Below are positions 27,263-36,172 of a stretch of DNA of 64,000 nt, one piece after another. A model generated the notes under the pieces. The model saw only the letters and a program-made list of their open reading frames with translations, had not been told where the DNA came from and did not search any database. The translations under genes were made by a program, and so were the position numbers. How positions within the stretch are numbered: position 1 is the first letter of the stretch; every line of letters starts with the position of its first letter. The stretch comes from Terriglobus albidus (GTDB lineage Bacteria; Acidobacteriota; Terriglobia; Terriglobales; Acidobacteriaceae), in assembly GCF_025685425.1 (NCBI RefSeq), contig NZ_JAGTAS010000056.1, forward strand, positions 368,939 through 432,938. The letters are read 5' to 3'.

Positions 27263-29143
27263 ATGGCCGACTACATCTACCTGCTCGAAAATCGACTATC
27301 CGCTAACCAGAAGGATGCGCTGGAGAAGATCAGGGCCGTCGTCCGGGAGCGCGGAATGACGTTGTTCCTTGTTGGAGGAGCCGTGCGCGACCTTACGGCA
27401 GGCACCTCCGTGCGCGATCTTGATGTAGCAGTTCAGGGAAATGCTCTCAAGTTAAAGAAAGATATACAGAAAGTCGGTGGGACTTTCTCTGGGGAGTATG
27501 AGCCGACACAGTCACTTTTCTTCGACTTTCCAGGCTCTGTACGGGTGGAGATCAGCAGTACGCTGGGTGTCACCTATCCCAAACCGGCCAAGCCGGTCTA
27601 CAAGCCGGCGAACATTCTGGAAGACCTGCGCCGCCGTGACTTCACGGCCAATGCCATGGCGCTGTCGCTCAATGAGGGATCCTGGGGTCTCCTGATGGAT
27701 CCGTTGAACGGCGTTGCCGATATTGAGAACCGGGAACTCCGGCTAGTCTCGAATTATGGATTCATTGAGGATCCGTCCCGTCTGATTCGTGCCGCCCGAT
27801 TATCCGCGCGTCTTGGCTGGCAACTGGAAGAGCGTACCCGCGCCCGTTACGAGACGGCAAAGGAAGAAGACTATATCGCCAATCTTCCGGCCTGGTACCG
27901 CGGTTACGAGTTGGAAGAGATCGCATATGAGGAAGACGGCCTGCGTGTTCTGCGCCACCTGGAGAACGAGGGCTGGATGAAGGCCCTCATGCCGGCCTGG
28001 GGACCGAAGGTCGTGAATGCGACCGGTCTGGACGATCTGCGCGACAAAGTAGGTGTACTGCAATTACAGGGAATCTTTCCGGACGCCTCTGCGATTGCCT
28101 TCCCTCTGCTGACGGCCAAACTGCCGCCGAAGGATGTCGCGACGCTGAAGCATAGCTTTCCGCGTCAGGCCTTTGTGGAAGCGATTGACGGCATGGAGGC
28201 TCAAGGCAAGACGCTTGCCACGGAATTTACCGGCAAGTCGGCAGCGGCTCCATCCGCTGCGTGGAAGTTGTTGCACGCTGCCAAGCCTGAAGCCGTACTG
28301 CAGATGGTCTTTGCGGCAAAGTCCGGTTCTTCCGTGCAGAACAAGTTCAAGGCTTTTACCGCGGAGTGGCCGCAGGCCCGCTTGAAGATCCCTTATGCGT
28401 TGATGCTGGAGATGCGTATCACGCCGGATCTCCCTGGCTATGACGAGTTGGTCGAGAAGCTTTTCTTTGAGTTGATGGATGGCAAGTTGTCGACTGTGGA
28501 GGAGATGAAGGCGTACCTCGAGCCCTACTCGCCGCCTGCTCCGCCTCCGCCTGTTAACCTGCGCCGTCCGCGTGCGGCCAAGAAAGAATCAAAGCGGGCG
28601 AAGAAGGCCGCTCCTGTCGTCGAGGAGGCCGCAGATGAGCTGATCGCCTCTGGTGACGTCGGCATCGAGATTGCAGATGAGAATCTGGCCACCGAGATCA
28701 ATGAGGCTGCTCCTGAGCCAGTGAAGGCAGCTTCTGCGAAGAAGGCCACACCAGCAGAAGCGAAGGCTGCAGAGCATGCTCCTGCGAAGAAGGCTGCGAC
28801 CACGCCTGCGCCATCGAAAAAGCCGGCACTTCCTGCAACTCCTGCGAAGAAGGCGGCTCCGGCTCCGCCGGCAAAGGCTGCTGCTAAGAAGCCGGCTCCT
28901 GCTCCTGCGAAGAAAGCTCCTGCGAAACCGGAGGCCAAGAAGCCGGTACCGGCGCCCGCAAAGAAAGCTGCGGTTCCGGCAAAGAAGGCGGCTCCGGTCA
29001 AGCATGCTGCTGCCAAAAAGCCGGCCCCTCCAGCGAAGAAAGCCGTTCCGGCAAAGAAGCCCGTTGCTCATAAGGCGACCAAGCCTGCGCCGAAGCCTGC
29101 CAAGAAGGCTCCTGCGAAAAAGGCCCCCGCGAAGAAGCGGTGA
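27263..29143 (+). CDS. CCA-adding-enzyme/poly(A)-polymerase family nucleotidyltransferase with Lys/Ala/Pro-rich tail
   Basis: A 626-aa protein. The class II nucleotidyltransferase core begins at about residue 35 with LVGGAVRD and the catalytic DLD in VRDLDVAV. RRRDFTANAMA (about residue 127) and DPSRLIRAARLSARLGW are the family C and neck motifs, so it likely adds CCA or A residues to tRNA ends. From about residue 430 a 195-aa tail of PAKKA-type repeats follows, resembling histone H1 tails, with a short acidic stretch (EEAADELIASGDVGIEIADE) in between. Such a tail should bind nucleic acid non-specifically. The DNA of the tail is repetitive, but the frame is intact to the stop. Confidence 0.85.
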   Translation: MADYIYLLENRLSANQKDALEKIRAVVRERGMTLFLVGGAVRDLTAGTSVRDLDVAVQGNALKLKKDIQKVGGTFSGEYEPTQSLFFDFPGSVRVEISSTLGVTYPKPAKPVYKPANILEDLRRRDFTANAMALSLNEGSWGLLMDPLNGVADIENRELRLVSNYGFIEDPSRLIRAARLSARLGWQLEERTRARYETAKEEDYIANLPAWYRGYELEEIAYEEDGLRVLRHLENEGWMKALMPAWGPKVVNATGLDDLRDKVGVLQLQGIFPDASAIAFPLLTAKLPPKDVATLKHSFPRQAFVEAIDGMEAQGKTLATEFTGKSAAAPSAAWKLLHAAKPEAVLQMVFAAKSGSSVQNKFKAFTAEWPQARLKIPYALMLEMRITPDLPGYDELVEKLFFELMDGKLSTVEEMKAYLEPYSPPAPPPPVNLRRPRAAKKESKRAKKAAPVVEEAADELIASGDVGIEIADENLATEINEAAPEPVKAASAKKATPAEAKAAEHAPAKKAATTPAPSKKPALPATPAKKAAPAPPAKAAAKKPAPAPAKKAPAKPEAKKPVPAPAKKAAVPAKKAAPVKHAAAKKPAPPAKKAVPAKKPVAHKATKPAPKPAKKAPAKKAPAKKR

Positions 29144-29229
29144 AGGTGACAGCAGGGGACGAACAGGAGTAAGGTTTTCGTCAACGTAGACTCTGTGCCG
29201 CCGTCGGGGCCGGAGCCACTGATACGTGG

Positions 29230-29258
29230 AAAGGGCTGCCCGGTCTGGCAGCCCTTTT
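29230..29258. terminator. Terminator between convergent genes
   Basis: AAAGGGCTGCC-cggtct-GGCAGCCCTTTT has an 8-bp GC stem with A and T tracts. It lies after the nucleotidyltransferase and before the lspA stop. Confidence 0.85.
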
Positions 29259-29281
29259 CTCATTCCCCGATGTTTCTCTTC

Positions 29282-29827
29282 TCATTCCTGGACGCTTGCT
29301 GATTCCTTCGGCTGCGGCCGGAATATCTCAAGCAGCAGCAGGCAAGCGCCAACACAGATGGCAGAGTCGGCCAGATTGAAGTCGGGCCAGTGGTAGGTGC
29401 CGATGTGGACTTCCAGGAAGTCGACTACATGATTAAAGCGGATGCGGTCGTACAGATTGCCGAGCGCTCCACCGAGAATCAGAGCCAGTCCGAAGCTGGT
29501 GAGTGATAGTGTGCGGCCCATTCTGTAGATCATGGCGGCAATCACCACCGTGACACAGATTGAAAAAACAACCAACGCAATGCGCACACGTTCCGGCGAA
29601 GTGGAGTCGGCGAACATGGAGAACGCCGCTCCTGTGTTCAGGACATGGGTCAACCGGAAGACCCGCGGGATGATGGTGATGGCCGAACCCAGGTCAATAT
29701 GCGCTTCAATCCATAGCTTCGACAGGCGGTCTGCAGTCACTACCAGTGCGGTAATGACAAGCAGCCACAGCCGAAGGTCGCGTGTACGGCTGGACGGGAC
29801 GATTGGATGAACAACCACTTCAGGCAT
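29282..29827 (-). CDS. lspA: Lipoprotein signal peptidase II
   Basis: A 181-aa, four-helix aspartyl protease that removes signal peptides from diacylglyceryl-modified prolipoproteins. The family motifs NTGAAFSMF and GGALGNLYDRIRFNHVVDF (first catalytic Asp) and FNLADSAI (second Asp) are intact. It starts 14 bp after the ileS stop, the widespread ileS-lspA arrangement. The start gives a slightly long N-terminus (MPEVVVHPIVPSSRTRDLR) before the first helix. Confidence 0.93.
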   Translation of the reverse strand: MPEVVVHPIVPSSRTRDLRLWLLVITALVVTADRLSKLWIEAHIDLGSAITIIPRVFRLTHVLNTGAAFSMFADSTSPERVRIALVVFSICVTVVIAAMIYRMGRTLSLTSFGLALILGGALGNLYDRIRFNHVVDFLEVHIGTYHWPDFNLADSAICVGACLLLLEIFRPQPKESASVQE

Positions 29828-29841
29828 TTGGTGGACTACTC

Positions 29842-32706
29842 CTAGGACGCCGTGTAGGGCTCGTAGCCGATCTCGTCGAGTGCTGTTGCACAGCGGGCGC
29901 AGACGGTTGGGTAATGGCTATTGGAGGCAACATCGTTGGTATAGCGCCAGCAACGTTCGCACTTTGTGATCTCGGAGAGCGTCTCGCAGGGCGTTACTTC
30001 CACCGAAGACGCCTGATCGCCATCCACCGAGAACCGGAATGCAGATACATTGCACAGCTCTGCGAAATGCGAGCCGAAGCTATCGAAGCTTTCTTTCAAC
30101 ACCATCGGAATAGTTACGGCAACGCTGGCATCGAGCGCTTTACCGATCTGCTTATTCTTTCTGGCTTCTTCGAGCGACAGAAGAACCGTATCACGAACAG
30201 CAAGCAACTTCTCCCAATTCGCAACCAGGGTCTCGGTGCTAGCCGGAGCCAGGTCTTCAGGCGCAGGGAAATGCGCGATGTGGACGCTTGCTTCACGGCC
30301 GTCGACCTTCGGCAGATACTCCCACACCTCATCTGCCGTGAACGAGAGCACCGGAGCGACCAGGCGAACCAGTGCCTCCGTAATCTTCCAGATCGCGGTC
30401 TGGGCGCTCCGGCGTCCCGGAGCGTTGGGCGCGAAGGTGTAGAGGCGGTCCTTCAGAACGTCGATATAAAACGCGCTCAGGTCAGAGTTACAGAACTCGT
30501 TGATGGCGTGATACGCCCGATGGAACTCGAACTCATCGTAGGCCTTACGCACCTTAGCGACAATCTCGGCCCCCTTGGCCAGCATGTACTGGTCGAGTGG
30601 TTCGAGAGCGCTGAACTCCTTTACCGCATCTTCCGCCGGATTGAAGTCATACAGATTCGCCAGCAGGATGCGGAAGGTATTGCGTAGCTTGCGGTAGATC
30701 TCCTCTGCGAGGCGCTTCATCAGTGGGACGGAGGCGATGACGTCTTCGCGGAAGTCGACCGAGGCCACCCAAAGACGGACGATGTCGCCGCCGAGCTGGT
30801 CCATGACCAGGACGGGATCCACGCCGTTGCCGAGCGACTTGGAGAAGGCGCGGCGCTGCTCGTCAAGCGTCCAACCGCTGGTGGCAACGTACTTGTAAGG
30901 CGCGGCATTGCGGATGCCGACAGAGGCCAGCAGCGACGAATGGAACCAGCCGCGATGCTGGTCGCCGCCCTCGGTGTACATATCGGCGGGGAAGCGGAGT
31001 TCAGGCTCAACCTCCAGTACGGCATGCCACGATGAGCCGGACTCGAACCAGACGTCGAGGATGTCCATCTCCTTGCGGAAGGCTGAGTGCCCACACTTCG
31101 TGCAGGTGGTTCCGGCAGGCAGCAGTTGCTCGGCCGGGTACTTGTACCAGGCGTCGGCGCCTTCCTTCTCGAAGAGCTTCACGATGCTCTGATTGAGGGC
31201 CTTATCGCTGATGGGGTGGTCACAGCTCTGGCACAGGAAGACGGCGATGGGCACACCCCAGATACGCTGGCGCGAGATGCACCAGTCGGGGCGTGTGGCG
31301 ATCATGTTCGAGATGCGCTCTTCGCCCCAGGAGGGATCCCAGGTCACCTTCTTGATCTCATCCAGCGCGCGCTGGCGGAAGGTGGTCTCGTTACCCTGTT
31401 GGTCTTTGACCGGCGTCTCCATACCGATAAACCACTGTTCTGTGGCGCGGTAGATCACCGGCCTGTGGCAGCGCCAGCAGTGCGGGTAGCTGTGCTTGAC
31501 CTCGGTTTCGGAGAGCAAAGCCCCGTTCTTGCGGATGATGTCCAGAATGATCGGGTTGGCCTTATAGATGTGCAGGCCGTCGTACTCCGGCAGGCCGTTG
31601 CGGATTCGTCCCGCATCGTCGACATTCGTGGTCTGCGGCAGGCCGTACTTTGCGCCGGTGTAGAAGTCATCGGGACCGTGTGCCGGAGCGGTGTGGACGG
31701 CGCCTGTACCCTGTTCGGCGGTCACGTGATCGCCCAGCACTCCGAGGATCGTTCGTCCATGCAGGAAAGGATGCGCGAAGGTGGTGTTCTCCAGCGCCGT
31801 GCCTTTTACATGGGTGAGCACCTTTGCCTCCGGCATGTTGCAGGACTCACGGACAGCGGCGGCAAGCGCTTCAGCAACCAGGTAGACGGCGCCGTCGCTG
31901 TTTTCGAGGGCGACGTAGTCGAACTCCGGATTGAAGGCAACCGCCAGCGAAGAGGGAAGCGTCCACGGCGTGGTGGTGTAGATGATGGTGTAAACCTCGC
32001 GGCCGGCAAGCTCCGGCGACAGGTCGGCAGGATCGCTGAGGAGCCGATAGCGAACGTAGATGGAGGGCGAGGTGTGCATCTCGTACTCCACCTCGGCTTC
32101 CGCCAGAGCCGTTTTGTCGTGCCAGCACCAGTAGACCGGCTTCAGACCCTTGTAGACGTAGCCATGCTCGAAGAACTCGTAGAAGGTCTCGACGATACGG
32201 GCTTCGTAGGGGAAGCTCATTGTCAGATAAGGATCGTCCCAGCGGCCCAGGACTCCCATGCGGCGGAACTGCGAGCGCTGCAGGTCCACGTACTTCTGCG
32301 CGTAGTCACGGCACTGCTGACGGACGGTAACGGCGTCCATTTCCAGCTTCTTGCGGCCAAGCTGCTCATCGACTTTGATTTCGATGGGCAGGCCATGACA
32401 GTCCCACCCGGGCACATAGGGGGAATCAAAACCGGCCATCGTCTTGGATTTAACGACGAAGTCCTTGATGCACTTATTCAGCGCATGGCCCAGGTGGATA
32501 GCGCCGTTCGCGTATGGCGGGCCGTCATGCAGAATGTACTTCGGCGCGCCGGCGCGGGCGGCACGAATTTGTCCGTAGAGGTCGTTTTCGATCCACTTCT
32601 GGAGGCGTGCTGGTTCGTTCTGCGGAAGGCCGGCCTTCATGGGGAAGGCGGTCTGCGGCAGGTTCAGGGTAGACTTCAACGGCTTCTGCGCGGGCGAATC
32701 TGACAT
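29842..32706 (-). CDS. ileS: Isoleucine--tRNA ligase
   Basis: A 954-aa class I synthetase that charges tRNA-Ile. The HIGH motif appears as HLGH in GAIHLGHALN near residue 77, KMSKS appears as AFSKSLGN, and the editing domain contains TTPWTLPSS. The C-terminal zinc knuckle CERC...CARC is present. ATG at 32706 (MSDSPAQKP) has AGGA upstream and is preferred over an in-frame TTG 11 codons earlier. Confidence 0.96.
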   Translation of the reverse strand: MSDSPAQKPLKSTLNLPQTAFPMKAGLPQNEPARLQKWIENDLYGQIRAARAGAPKYILHDGPPYANGAIHLGHALNKCIKDFVVKSKTMAGFDSPYVPGWDCHGLPIEIKVDEQLGRKKLEMDAVTVRQQCRDYAQKYVDLQRSQFRRMGVLGRWDDPYLTMSFPYEARIVETFYEFFEHGYVYKGLKPVYWCWHDKTALAEAEVEYEMHTSPSIYVRYRLLSDPADLSPELAGREVYTIIYTTTPWTLPSSLAVAFNPEFDYVALENSDGAVYLVAEALAAAVRESCNMPEAKVLTHVKGTALENTTFAHPFLHGRTILGVLGDHVTAEQGTGAVHTAPAHGPDDFYTGAKYGLPQTTNVDDAGRIRNGLPEYDGLHIYKANPIILDIIRKNGALLSETEVKHSYPHCWRCHRPVIYRATEQWFIGMETPVKDQQGNETTFRQRALDEIKKVTWDPSWGEERISNMIATRPDWCISRQRIWGVPIAVFLCQSCDHPISDKALNQSIVKLFEKEGADAWYKYPAEQLLPAGTTCTKCGHSAFRKEMDILDVWFESGSSWHAVLEVEPELRFPADMYTEGGDQHRGWFHSSLLASVGIRNAAPYKYVATSGWTLDEQRRAFSKSLGNGVDPVLVMDQLGGDIVRLWVASVDFREDVIASVPLMKRLAEEIYRKLRNTFRILLANLYDFNPAEDAVKEFSALEPLDQYMLAKGAEIVAKVRKAYDEFEFHRAYHAINEFCNSDLSAFYIDVLKDRLYTFAPNAPGRRSAQTAIWKITEALVRLVAPVLSFTADEVWEYLPKVDGREASVHIAHFPAPEDLAPASTETLVANWEKLLAVRDTVLLSLEEARKNKQIGKALDASVAVTIPMVLKESFDSFGSHFAELCNVSAFRFSVDGDQASSVEVTPCETLSEITKCERCWRYTNDVASNSHYPTVCARCATALDEIGYEPYTAS

Positions 32707-32978
32707 GCTTTTTCCTGAGTTGGTACGCGAGGTCACCAAAAGATCATTTTACTTTGTCGGGGCATTGCAGCCGTATACCCGGATGTGGTTCCATGCGTCA
32801 AAGAAAGTGACTGCGCGGCTGGTAAAACCTCTGTAAACTAGGAGCGGAGCCAGACGCTGAGCGCGATCCGTGGCAGGAGCCGGCGAAGACCGGGAGACGT
32901 AGTCCACCAACGGCGCGAGAATTTGGAAGAAGGGTGTGGGTGCAATACGGCCCGCAGGCCAGGTTTGCGAAGCAGCTT

Positions 32979-33965
32979 ATGGCGAATACCGTTTTGACGC
33001 CACCAGGACTCGATCCTAAGAACGACGGTCAGTTCGACGCCCTCAAAAGCGCCGAGCCTCTTTTCGGGACAGAACTCCAGAAGACAGAAGAAAACGTGTT
33101 CGTTTCGCTGTGGGCGAGCGTGAAGGACGTTTTTTTCCCGGAGAAACTGCCCCCTCTCCAATTGCAATCAAAGCCGATTGCGGTCGTCGACCGCATGAAG
33201 GTTAAGCGCGACCCCAAGTCTACGGCCATAGCGGTGGTTGTACATGTGGTGGTGATCCTTGCCATCTTCTGGATAGTGAAGAACAAGGTCGTCCAGATCA
33301 TGGCAAAGCCCGTCGTCAGCAACCTGGACATGTCGAAGGTGCCTCCTCCTGTTTCGCTTAAGGCCGCGCAACGCATGGGCGGCGGCGGCGGTCAGCGTGG
33401 TCCGACGCCGGTCACTAAAGGTGAACTTCCGAAGTTCGCTGATAAGCAGATTGTTCCTCCGAACAAGCCTCCTATTGAAGAGCCGAAGATTCATGTTCAG
33501 CCCACGATCGAGGTCCAGAAGGACCTGAAGATGTCGAACGTGACCATGCCGAACTTCGGTATGCCGAATGCGCCGGCGGTCGGGGTATCCTCTCTTGGCA
33601 ACGGCTCTGGAACAGGCATTGGCTCCGGCAACGGATCAGGTCTCGGACCGGGATCGGGTGGAAACTACGGTGGCGGCGTTAAAAAGATCGGCAACGGTGT
33701 TCTTGCGCCCCAGTTGATCTACGGTCCGGAGCCTGAGTTCAGCGAGGAAGCCCGTAAAGCCAAGTTCCAGGGCGAAGTCATTGTCAGCCTGATCGTTGAT
33801 ACACAGGGTCGCCCGCAACGCGTCCGCGTCCCACGCCCGGTTGGCATGGGGCTGGACGACAAGGCAATCGAAGCCGTACGGCAATACCGCTTCAAGCCTG
33901 CTACTGAGAACGGCGTACCAGTAGCGGTAGAACTGGCGGTCGCGGTGAACTTCCAGATTTTCTAA
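32979..33965 (+). CDS. TonB-family energy-transducer protein
   Basis: A 328-aa protein with a long cytoplasmic N-terminus. One transmembrane helix (AIAVVVHVVVILAIFWIV, about residues 83-100) is followed by a Pro-rich and then a Gly/Ser/Asn-rich linker (GSGTGIGSGNGSGLGPGSG). A TonB C-terminal domain closes the protein (GEVIVSLIVDTQGRPQRVRV, AVRQYRFKPA). It would pass proton-motive energy to outer-membrane receptors such as the one at 38672. ATG at 32979 is chosen; a GTG at 32934 with GGAAG upstream is an alternative. No exbB or exbD is adjacent. Confidence 0.82.
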   Translation: MANTVLTPPGLDPKNDGQFDALKSAEPLFGTELQKTEENVFVSLWASVKDVFFPEKLPPLQLQSKPIAVVDRMKVKRDPKSTAIAVVVHVVVILAIFWIVKNKVVQIMAKPVVSNLDMSKVPPPVSLKAAQRMGGGGGQRGPTPVTKGELPKFADKQIVPPNKPPIEEPKIHVQPTIEVQKDLKMSNVTMPNFGMPNAPAVGVSSLGNGSGTGIGSGNGSGLGPGSGGNYGGGVKKIGNGVLAPQLIYGPEPEFSEEARKAKFQGEVIVSLIVDTQGRPQRVRVPRPVGMGLDDKAIEAVRQYRFKPATENGVPVAVELAVAVNFQIF

Positions 33966-33981
33966 CAGGACCTCTTTTACG

Positions 33982-34012
33982 AGCATAGCCCGGGATATTC
34001 CCGGGCTATGCT
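33982..34012. terminator. Hairpin terminator
   Basis: AGCATAGCCCGGGA-tat-TCCCGGGCTATGCT is a perfect 14-bp stem, lying 16 bp after the TonB-family stop and between convergent genes. Confidence 0.8.
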
Positions 34013-34105
34013 GTTTAACGTGCTGCCAGCATTGCAGGATCATGCCCCTCATCCCCAAGGAGTGGGCGTGGTTTCCGCATGATCATCGCCAACGCGGCGA
34101 AGGTG

Positions 34106-34771
34106 CTATGAACGAGCGTGATGCAAATAAGCCGCTGCCTGTTTCAGGTCTTCAACGAGAATCTCTCGGTTGCGATGCCGGTCTTCATCCGTTTGCGCTC
34201 GAAGGACCGCCGAGGGATGTAATGTCGCGATAATCGGGGGAAGGCCCTCGGCCCGTTCAATCTCTCCGTGTGCTTGTGTAAGCTTGAACTTTGAGCCGAG
34301 TAACGACTGTGCGGCAACGGCGCCCAGGCAGACAATCAGTTGCGGATGTACCGTCTCAAGTTCGGCCCGAAGCCATGGTCTGCACGCACGGATCTCCTGC
34401 ATACCAGGTTTCTTGTGAATGCGAAGTTTCCCGCGAGGTTCCCACTTGAAATGCTTGACGGTATTGGTGACGTATACGGCATGACGATCGATCTGTGCTT
34501 CATCGAGACACTGATCGAGTAGTTTTCCGGCCGGGCCAACGAACGGGCGGCCCTGCCTATCCTCCTGATCGCCCGGCTGTTCGCCAATCATCATCATCGC
34601 GACCTTTGGTCGCGTGGCATTCTGATGAGTTTCCAACTCGCCGAATACGGCCTGGGTCGCATGCCGGTAAAGGTCGCATCCCTGGCAATGCTGTACCGCC
34701 TCACGAAGCACAGGCAAGCTGCGACCTTCTGGAACAAACGGAGCAGCACCTTCGGTGGCAATTTTCGGCAT
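34106..34771 (-). CDS. UdgX-type uracil-DNA glycosylase
   Basis: A 221-aa member of the uracil-DNA glycosylase superfamily, iron-sulfur branch. The cysteines C29, C32, C130 and C148 fit a [4Fe-4S] cluster. Motif GEQPGDQED (residues 63-71) and the loop KLRIHKKP (residues 115-122, H119) match UdgX, where the equivalent histidine forms a covalent bond with the sugar after uracil release. The C-terminal motif is HPSAVLRA. GAGGAG precedes the start. Family 4 enzymes lack the RIHK loop, so UdgX is the better call. It acts on uracil in DNA. Confidence 0.88.
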   Translation of the reverse strand: MPKIATEGAAPFVPEGRSLPVLREAVQHCQGCDLYRHATQAVFGELETHQNATRPKVAMMMIGEQPGDQEDRQGRPFVGPAGKLLDQCLDEAQIDRHAVYVTNTVKHFKWEPRGKLRIHKKPGMQEIRACRPWLRAELETVHPQLIVCLGAVAAQSLLGSKFKLTQAHGEIERAEGLPPIIATLHPSAVLRAQTDEDRHRNREILVEDLKQAAAYLHHARS

Positions 34772-34846
34772 CGGGAACGTCTCCTCGCCGGAATTAGATG
34801 TCGTGGATCAGCAGGCCGTTGTCATGGCATTTTTGAGAGGCGGAGG

Positions 34847-34879
34847 CACGAATGCCCGGCACATTGCCGGGCATTCGTG
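34847..34879 (-). terminator. Terminator of the leftward sugar operon
   Basis: CACGAATGCCCGGC pairs perfectly with GCCGGGCATTCGTG. On the minus strand it lies 13 bases after the oxidoreductase stop, and a short T-rich tract follows about 8 bases further on. Confidence 0.75.
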
Positions 34880-34892
34880 GGTGAATCAGTAT

Positions 34893-36158
34893 TTAGACGT
34901 ACTTTCGAAGATCAAGGCCGAGCTTGTACTCTTCTTTGTCAGCTTCGATCTCTTCCCAGGTCACAGTGCGCCCTGTCTCCGCGGCCTTGCGGGCCATCAT
35001 GCAAGTGCGGGCACTATCGACGCCGGCAGCGATCTGGTTCTGGAATTTGTTTTCAGTAATGCTCTCAATGAAGCTCTGGTCCTTCTTCTTGTCGGCTTCT
35101 GCGAGGTTGTCGCTGAAGGCGCCATCGGCCGCGAATTTGGTATTCGTTGTCTGGTCGCTTCCGGCCCAGGTCCACGGCTTCAATCCTTGAATTCCAAGTG
35201 CGCCCTTATACGGCATCTCGGCAAGCCCTTCAGAGCCGAAGATGGTCTCCTTCACATCAAAATATCCGGCAGAGTTGAACTGCGTGGAACTGAACACAAA
35301 TTCGGCTCCGTTGGGATAGGTGAAGATCACCTCATAGTTGTCGTTGATGTTGCCAAAGTTCTGCAGAACCTTGCGGCTGGCTCGGGCGGTGGCCTTTACA
35401 GGATGAGCCTGCATTACCCAGTTGCAGACGTCGATGACGTGAATGTTCTGCTCGAGCAGAATGTCGCCGGAGAGTGTCTTGTCCCACAGCCAGTTCCGCA
35501 GCCGCTGTTCATCCTGTGGCATGGCGCCACGATCAGGATAGGTGGCAGTCGGAGCGTTGTAGTGGCCGCTAAGGGAAGCAATCTTGCCGATCTGTCCGTC
35601 GTGGATGCGCTTAACGACCTCGACAAAGGGAGGAGCAGAGCGAATCTGGAAACCGACAGAGACACTCACTTTGCCGCCGACACGCTTTGCGATCTCAAGC
35701 GCCCGCCGCGTCTGGGGAATATCGACACCGACGGGTTTTTCGCAGTAGACATGTTTGCCGCCCGCGGTGAGGGCATCCATGTGTTCGACATGGAAGAAAG
35801 GAGGTGTGGAGATCTGTACCGCATCGACGTTCGGGTTAGCTGCCAGGGCTTTGTAGGCCTCCCACCCGTGGAACGTCATCTTGTCGTCGATTGCAGGCAA
35901 GCCAAGCGATGCATTGACCTGGTCGAAGTGCTGCTTACCCTTCGCAAGCTGGTCGGGAAAGATGTCTCCCAAAGCCACGATGCGGGCCTGAGTATTCTTT
36001 GCAAACGAGGTTGCGACCGAGGTGCCGCGTTTGCCGCAGCCCAGCAGGGCATACTGCACGGTTGAGTTTGCTGCGTAACTGAAAGCGACACTGGGCTTCA
36101 CGATCATCAGGCCACCCAGCGCGCCTGCACCCTGCAAAAACTTTCTGCGATTCATCAT
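34893..36158 (-). CDS. Gfo/Idh/MocA-family oxidoreductase, Tat-exported
   Basis: A 421-aa protein. The twin-arginine leader NRRKFLQGAGALGG precedes a Rossmann domain (YALLGCGKRGTSVA, about residue 36) and the family EKP motif in CEKPVGV. The C-terminal alpha/beta domain carries the family histidine region. Family members oxidise or reduce sugars with tightly bound NAD(P), including glucoside 3-dehydrogenases and glucose-fructose oxidoreductase. Tat export implies folding with cofactor before transport. It is the last gene of a three-gene leftward operon, 14 bp after the TIM-barrel gene. Confidence 0.88.
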   Translation of the reverse strand: MMNRRKFLQGAGALGGLMIVKPSVAFSYAANSTVQYALLGCGKRGTSVATSFAKNTQARIVALGDIFPDQLAKGKQHFDQVNASLGLPAIDDKMTFHGWEAYKALAANPNVDAVQISTPPFFHVEHMDALTAGGKHVYCEKPVGVDIPQTRRALEIAKRVGGKVSVSVGFQIRSAPPFVEVVKRIHDGQIGKIASLSGHYNAPTATYPDRGAMPQDEQRLRNWLWDKTLSGDILLEQNIHVIDVCNWVMQAHPVKATARASRKVLQNFGNINDNYEVIFTYPNGAEFVFSSTQFNSAGYFDVKETIFGSEGLAEMPYKGALGIQGLKPWTWAGSDQTTNTKFAADGAFSDNLAEADKKKDQSFIESITENKFQNQIAAGVDSARTCMMARKAAETGRTVTWEEIEADKEEYKLGLDLRKYV

Positions 36159-36172
36159 CTGTCTCCGTCTGG

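Noticed and set aside
28589-29263. Arg/Leu-rich 224-aa frame opposite the nucleotidyltransferase tail
   Set aside because: It arises from the repetitive tail DNA read on the other strand.
31087-32703. 538-aa open frame opposite ileS
   Set aside because: It lies wholly within ileS on the other strand and shows no domain or start signal.
34755-36065. 436-aa open frame opposite the Gfo/Idh/MocA gene
   Set aside because: It is antisense to a gene with clear Tat leader and Rossmann motifs; the composition is a shadow.
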